16,684 nt of DNA from Propionibacterium sp. (GTDB taxonomy: Bacteria > Actinomycetota > Actinomycetes > Propionibacteriales > Propionibacteriaceae). Position 1 is the first letter of the stretch. The number at the start of each line of letters is the position of its first letter. A program made the translations under genes and the position numbers. Shown piece after piece: positions 15,601-16,684 of the stretch. Location of the stretch: positions 1 to 16,684 of the forward strand of contig JAAYZP010000108.1 of the NCBI GenBank assembly GCA_012514785.1. Reading direction: 5' to 3'. The notes below the pieces were generated by a model. It did no database searches. It saw only the letters and a list, made by a program, of their open reading frames with translations, and was not told the DNA's origin.

Positions 15601-15831
15601 GAGGTGACTCGCTTCGTGCAGGAGGCCCGCAAGGCTTCCGGGCTCGAGGTCTCCGACCGGATCTCACTCCGGCTGGCCGTCGACGACGAGCTGCGCGAAG
15701 CCGTCACGGAGGGGCTGCAGCAGATCGCCGACGAGGTGCTGGCGACGTCGATCGACATCGTGGACGAGCTCGCCGAGGCGACGCACAGCGATGACGAGCT
15801 CGGTCTCGCGATCAGCATCGCGAAGGCGTGA
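12679..15831 (+). CDS. ileS: Isoleucyl-tRNA synthetase (IleRS2-like, with GXHH signature)
   Basis: A complete 1050-residue cytoplasmic enzyme charging tRNA-Ile; length suits the type 2 IleRS group. The class I HXGH position reads PGTHH (G56-T57-H58-H59), the GXHH variant. Next come AGWDCHGLPVE, a zinc-ribbon half CPRCG (C183, C186) and the CP1 editing domain with WTTTPWT (227-233) and GTGLVHQAPAFGADD (326-340), so post-transfer editing is probably intact. Further zinc ligands are C475/C482 and C514/C517. IDQTRGWFYSLM and KMSKN (606-610, second signature) complete the catalytic core; an anticodon-binding domain and a C-terminal extension rich in Glu/Ala follow. ATG 12679 is the start because the preceding bases form the T-box sequestrator; an upstream in-frame GTG at 12586 lies inside the leader. 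It is transcribed alone, divergent from the oxidoreductase and convergent with the Tad-like gene. Expression should rise on isoleucine starvation through the T-box. Confidence 0.98.
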   Translation: MTYRAVDTQVDFPALEHEVLGLWDEQGTFEKSIERTKDAETWTFYEGPPTANGMPGTHHIEARVFKDLFPRYKTMRGYCVDRKAGWDCHGLPVELAVEKELGFSGKADIEAYGIEAFNEQCRTSVLRHVDAFTELTNRMGYWFNLDDAYVTMSTPYIESVWWSLKQIHEKGLLEEDYRVAPYCPRCGTGLSDHELAQGYEDITDPSIYVRFPLTSGPLAGDVDLLVWTTTPWTLVSNTAVAVHPEVTYVVVTHPEQRPVVVTEPLVEQVLGEEWELTGQRFTGTELERWQYQRPFELVSFEGPHLGTATADAHIVVLADYVTTDDGTGLVHQAPAFGADDMAVCRAYGLPFVNPIRPDGHFEADVPLVGDTFFKDADPRLVQDLEERGLLFRSLDYEHSYPHCWRCHTPLIYYAMPSWYVRTTQRKERLLEENEGTNWYPENVKHGRYGDWLNNNIDWALSRSRYWGTPLPIWRCEDNHQVCVGSLAELSELTGTDQSELDPHRPFVDDITFDCPTCGQESRRVPEVIDAWYDSGSMPFAQWGYPHAPGSERVFEENYPADFICEAIDQTRGWFYSLMAVGTMVFDQSSYKNVVCLGHILADDGRKMSKNLGNILEPIPLMDRHGADAVRWFMACSGSPWSARRVGHQSIEETVRKVLITYWNTVSFQSLYARTSEWSPTGTAPAVADRHVLDRWLMSSAHELIRDVTKSLDNFDTQRAGTLVSTFVELLSNWYVRRSRRRFWTGDEGALWTLHEVLSIVTRLMAPITPFVTERVWQDLFVATDPEGPQSVHLATWPELDESLIDEELGRSMAVTRRAVELGRAARAESKVKIRQALKRMLVPSTIHTHLTPELMEEIKQELNILEVETFAEAGDIVDVFAKGNFRNLGKRFAKRTPLVANAIAEADAAALADALQADGKATVVVEGEEVEVGPDDVLLTERPREGWSVVNEQGETVALDLELTPELVRSGQVREVTRFVQEARKASGLEVSDRISLRLAVDDELREAVTEGLQQIADEVLATSIDIVDELAEATHSDDELGLAISIAKA

Positions 15832-16116
15832 GCATCGGGCGCTCGGGGTCGGGTGCGTCGGTCAGTTGCTCCGACGTCGCTCGCCCGGGCGCGTGGTGGC
15901 CCGGTTTCGTTGGGTGATTGGTTGGTCGTCCCGGTTCGTCTCGCGGCCCTCGTGACGCGGGTCCCGAACGGTCGGGTCTTGCACAGTCGGCGTCGTGGTC
16001 GCCCAGTCAAGGCTTTCCGGCCTCAGCATCCCACCCTGCTTTCTCGTGTTGCGTATTTGACGCATCCACTTCCTCGTGGTTGGCGCCATTAGGTCTTCGC
16101 AGAGTAACCGACCTGA

Positions 16117-16140
16117 CTTGAAGTTGCGAAAACCTTCAAG
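16117..16140. other. 7-bp inverted repeat in AT-rich convergent intergenic DNA
   Basis: CTTGAAG (16117-16123) and CTTCAAG (16134-16140) are perfectly complementary around a 10-nt loop. No T-run follows on either strand, so it is not a classical intrinsic terminator. It may assist termination between convergent genes or bind a protein. Confidence 0.35.
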
Positions 16141-16156
16141 CGGAACTTGACAACTT

Positions 16157-16175
16157 AGGGAAAGTATCCCTTTTC
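16157..16175. terminator. Weak hairpin with T-run, possible terminator of ileS
   Basis: AGGGA (16157-16161) pairs with TCCCT (16167-16171) around a 5-nt loop, and TTTTC follows on the plus strand. It ends directly at the stop codon of the opposing Tad-like gene. The 5-bp stem is short, so confidence is modest. On the minus strand there is no T-run. Confidence 0.4.
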
Positions 16176-16577
16176 TCAGTTGTTCGTGACCGACTCGACG
16201 CTGGCGGTCGCCGAGGCTTCGACGTCGAGACTCCAGACGCCGATGATGCCCAGGAAGCTGGTGTCGTACTGCCCGTGGACGGTCACGGTGATCGCCCGCG
16301 CGTCGACGGTGGTCGTCGATGCGTAGCCGGAACGCTCGGCGAACCGCTCGGCCGCAATCCGACCCGACGTGAGCGCCGGCGCCGCCCGACCCGTCGCCAG
16401 CGAGATTTGCTGCCCGCCGGTGCGCGCGGCCTCCGCCGCCACGGCCCGAGCCTCCTGCGTGGCGCGGGTGTGGCCGGAGTAGTCGACGCCGAGGCCGATG
16501 ACGATGATGAACGCGGGCAGAGCCACCGCGGTCCAGACCGCGATCGCGCCGCGCTCAAGCCGGCTCCGTCGCTTCAT
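16176..16577 (-). CDS. TadE/TadG-like pilus assembly protein (small, single N-terminal membrane segment)
   Basis: A 133-residue protein. A basic N-terminus (MKRRSRLERG) precedes a hydrophobic helix at about 10-30 (AIAVWTAVALPAFIIVIGLGVDYS). Then comes a helical stretch rich in Ala, Arg and Thr (GHTRATQEARAVAAEAARTGGQQI) and a beta-rich C-terminus with TVTVHGQYDTSFLGIIGVWSLDVEASATA. The RGAIAVW start, VDYSG and the 'ARAVAAEAARTGGQQ' block are typical of TadE/TadG-type minor pseudopilins of Flp/Tad pilus loci, acting at the cytoplasmic membrane. ATG 16577 is chosen because it overlaps the stop of the upstream frame (TGATG) and begins the conserved motif; a longer frame to 16679 overlaps that upstream gene out of frame. 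Whether it is TadE or TadG is not resolved; TadG proteins are usually longer, so TadE-like is preferred. Confidence 0.8.
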   Translation of the reverse strand: MKRRSRLERGAIAVWTAVALPAFIIVIGLGVDYSGHTRATQEARAVAAEAARTGGQQISLATGRAAPALTSGRIAAERFAERSGYASTTTVDARAITVTVHGQYDTSFLGIIGVWSLDVEASATASVESVTNN

Positions 16578-16684
16578 CAGCCCATCCCCGTGATGACCAC
16601 TTGGATCTCCGCGACGTTGACCTCGCGGGTATCGCTCAGCGTCATATCGATCGTGCCACTCTGCCCGATGCCCTCCCACTCGAC
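16577..16684 (-). CDS. C-terminal fragment of an unidentified protein upstream of the Tad-like gene
   Basis: The last 35 codons of a gene entering from the right edge, ending ...VNVAEIQVVITGMG and TGA at 16579-16577. The stop shares its A with the next ATG (TGATG), implying translational coupling and membership of the same operon. The alternating polar/hydrophobic pattern (GTIDMTLSDTREVNVAEIQVVI) suggests beta strands. No family can be named from this piece; by position a further Tad-locus protein is the simplest guess. Confidence 0.6.
   Translation of the reverse strand, partial: VEWEGIGQSGTIDMTLSDTREVNVAEIQVVITGMG

Larger units (their letters stand above)
15832..16175. other. Convergent intergenic region without a convincing gene
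   Basis: 344 bp between the stops of ileS and the Tad-like gene. The left 250 bp are GC-rich and contain overlapping short open frames on both strands (for example minus 16089-15862, 75 codons, ATG start but no good ribosome site). None has recognisable domains, and they read through one another, so I do not call them. The right 85 bp (about 16091-16175) drop to roughly 45% G+C and hold two small hairpins listed separately. No tRNA-like cloverleaf was found. Confidence 0.6.

Noticed and set aside
15900..15960. GGTTCG resembling a tRNA T-loop in the ileS/Tad gap
   Set aside because: No acceptor, D or anticodon arms could be placed around it.
1..16684. CRISPR arrays, insertion sequences, integrases, phage genes
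   Set aside because: I saw no regularly spaced direct repeats, transposase motifs or phage genes.

Overview
The window is high-GC DNA (about 70% G+C by eye) with strong G/C third-position bias. The gene content points to an Actinomycetota chromosome: an actinobacterial-type isoleucyl-tRNA synthetase under a translational T-box, a TadE/TadG-like pilus gene, and an FHA / giant Ig-repeat protein / MoxR gene set. A Propionibacteriales relative is plausible, but I cannot assign a genus.

Layout. (1) Positions 1-8003, minus strand: three tightly spaced genes read right to left. They encode an FHA-domain protein with a zinc-ribbon-like motif, a 2059-residue single-pass membrane protein with a large extracytoplasmic part (probable beta-propeller, about 11 Ig/cadherin-like repeats, several fibronectin-III-like domains), and the N-terminal 149 codons of a MoxR-type AAA+ ATPase cut by the window edge. 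Both junctions have 12-nt spacers and all three genes share one reading frame. They look like one operon for an envelope-associated system. (2) 8054-10314, minus strand: a MalY/PatB-type PLP-dependent C-S lyase, coupled by an ATGA overlap to an upstream gene for an internally duplicated protein of unknown function. (3) 10409-10466: a long near-perfect inverted repeat, probably a terminator. (4) 10473-12418, minus strand: a possible suppressor-of-fused-like protein and a Gfo/Idh/MocA oxidoreductase. (5) 12419-12678: a divergent regulatory region with a credible sigma-70-type promoter and an ileS T-box leader whose last hairpin sequesters the ribosome binding site. (6) 12679-15831, plus strand: complete ileS, with the altered GXHH class I signature in place of HXGH. 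(7) 15832-16175: a convergent intergenic stretch of 344 bp with no convincing gene, AT-rich at its right end, holding two small hairpins. (8) 16176-16684, minus strand: a small TadE/TadG-like pseudopilin-type gene and the C-terminal end of an upstream gene overlapping it by TGATG.

How the genes fit together. The ileS unit is self-contained: uncharged tRNA-Ile should free its start site through the T-box. The FHA / Ig-FN3 / MoxR set suggests phospho-dependent cytoplasmic sensing (FHA) linked to a large surface stalk and a MoxR chaperone-type ATPase, but that link is inference from neighbourhood. The central genes look like ordinary metabolic or hypothetical genes. Very long open frames on the opposite strand, including one of 7.9 kb antisense to the first two genes, are artefacts of GC-biased codon use.
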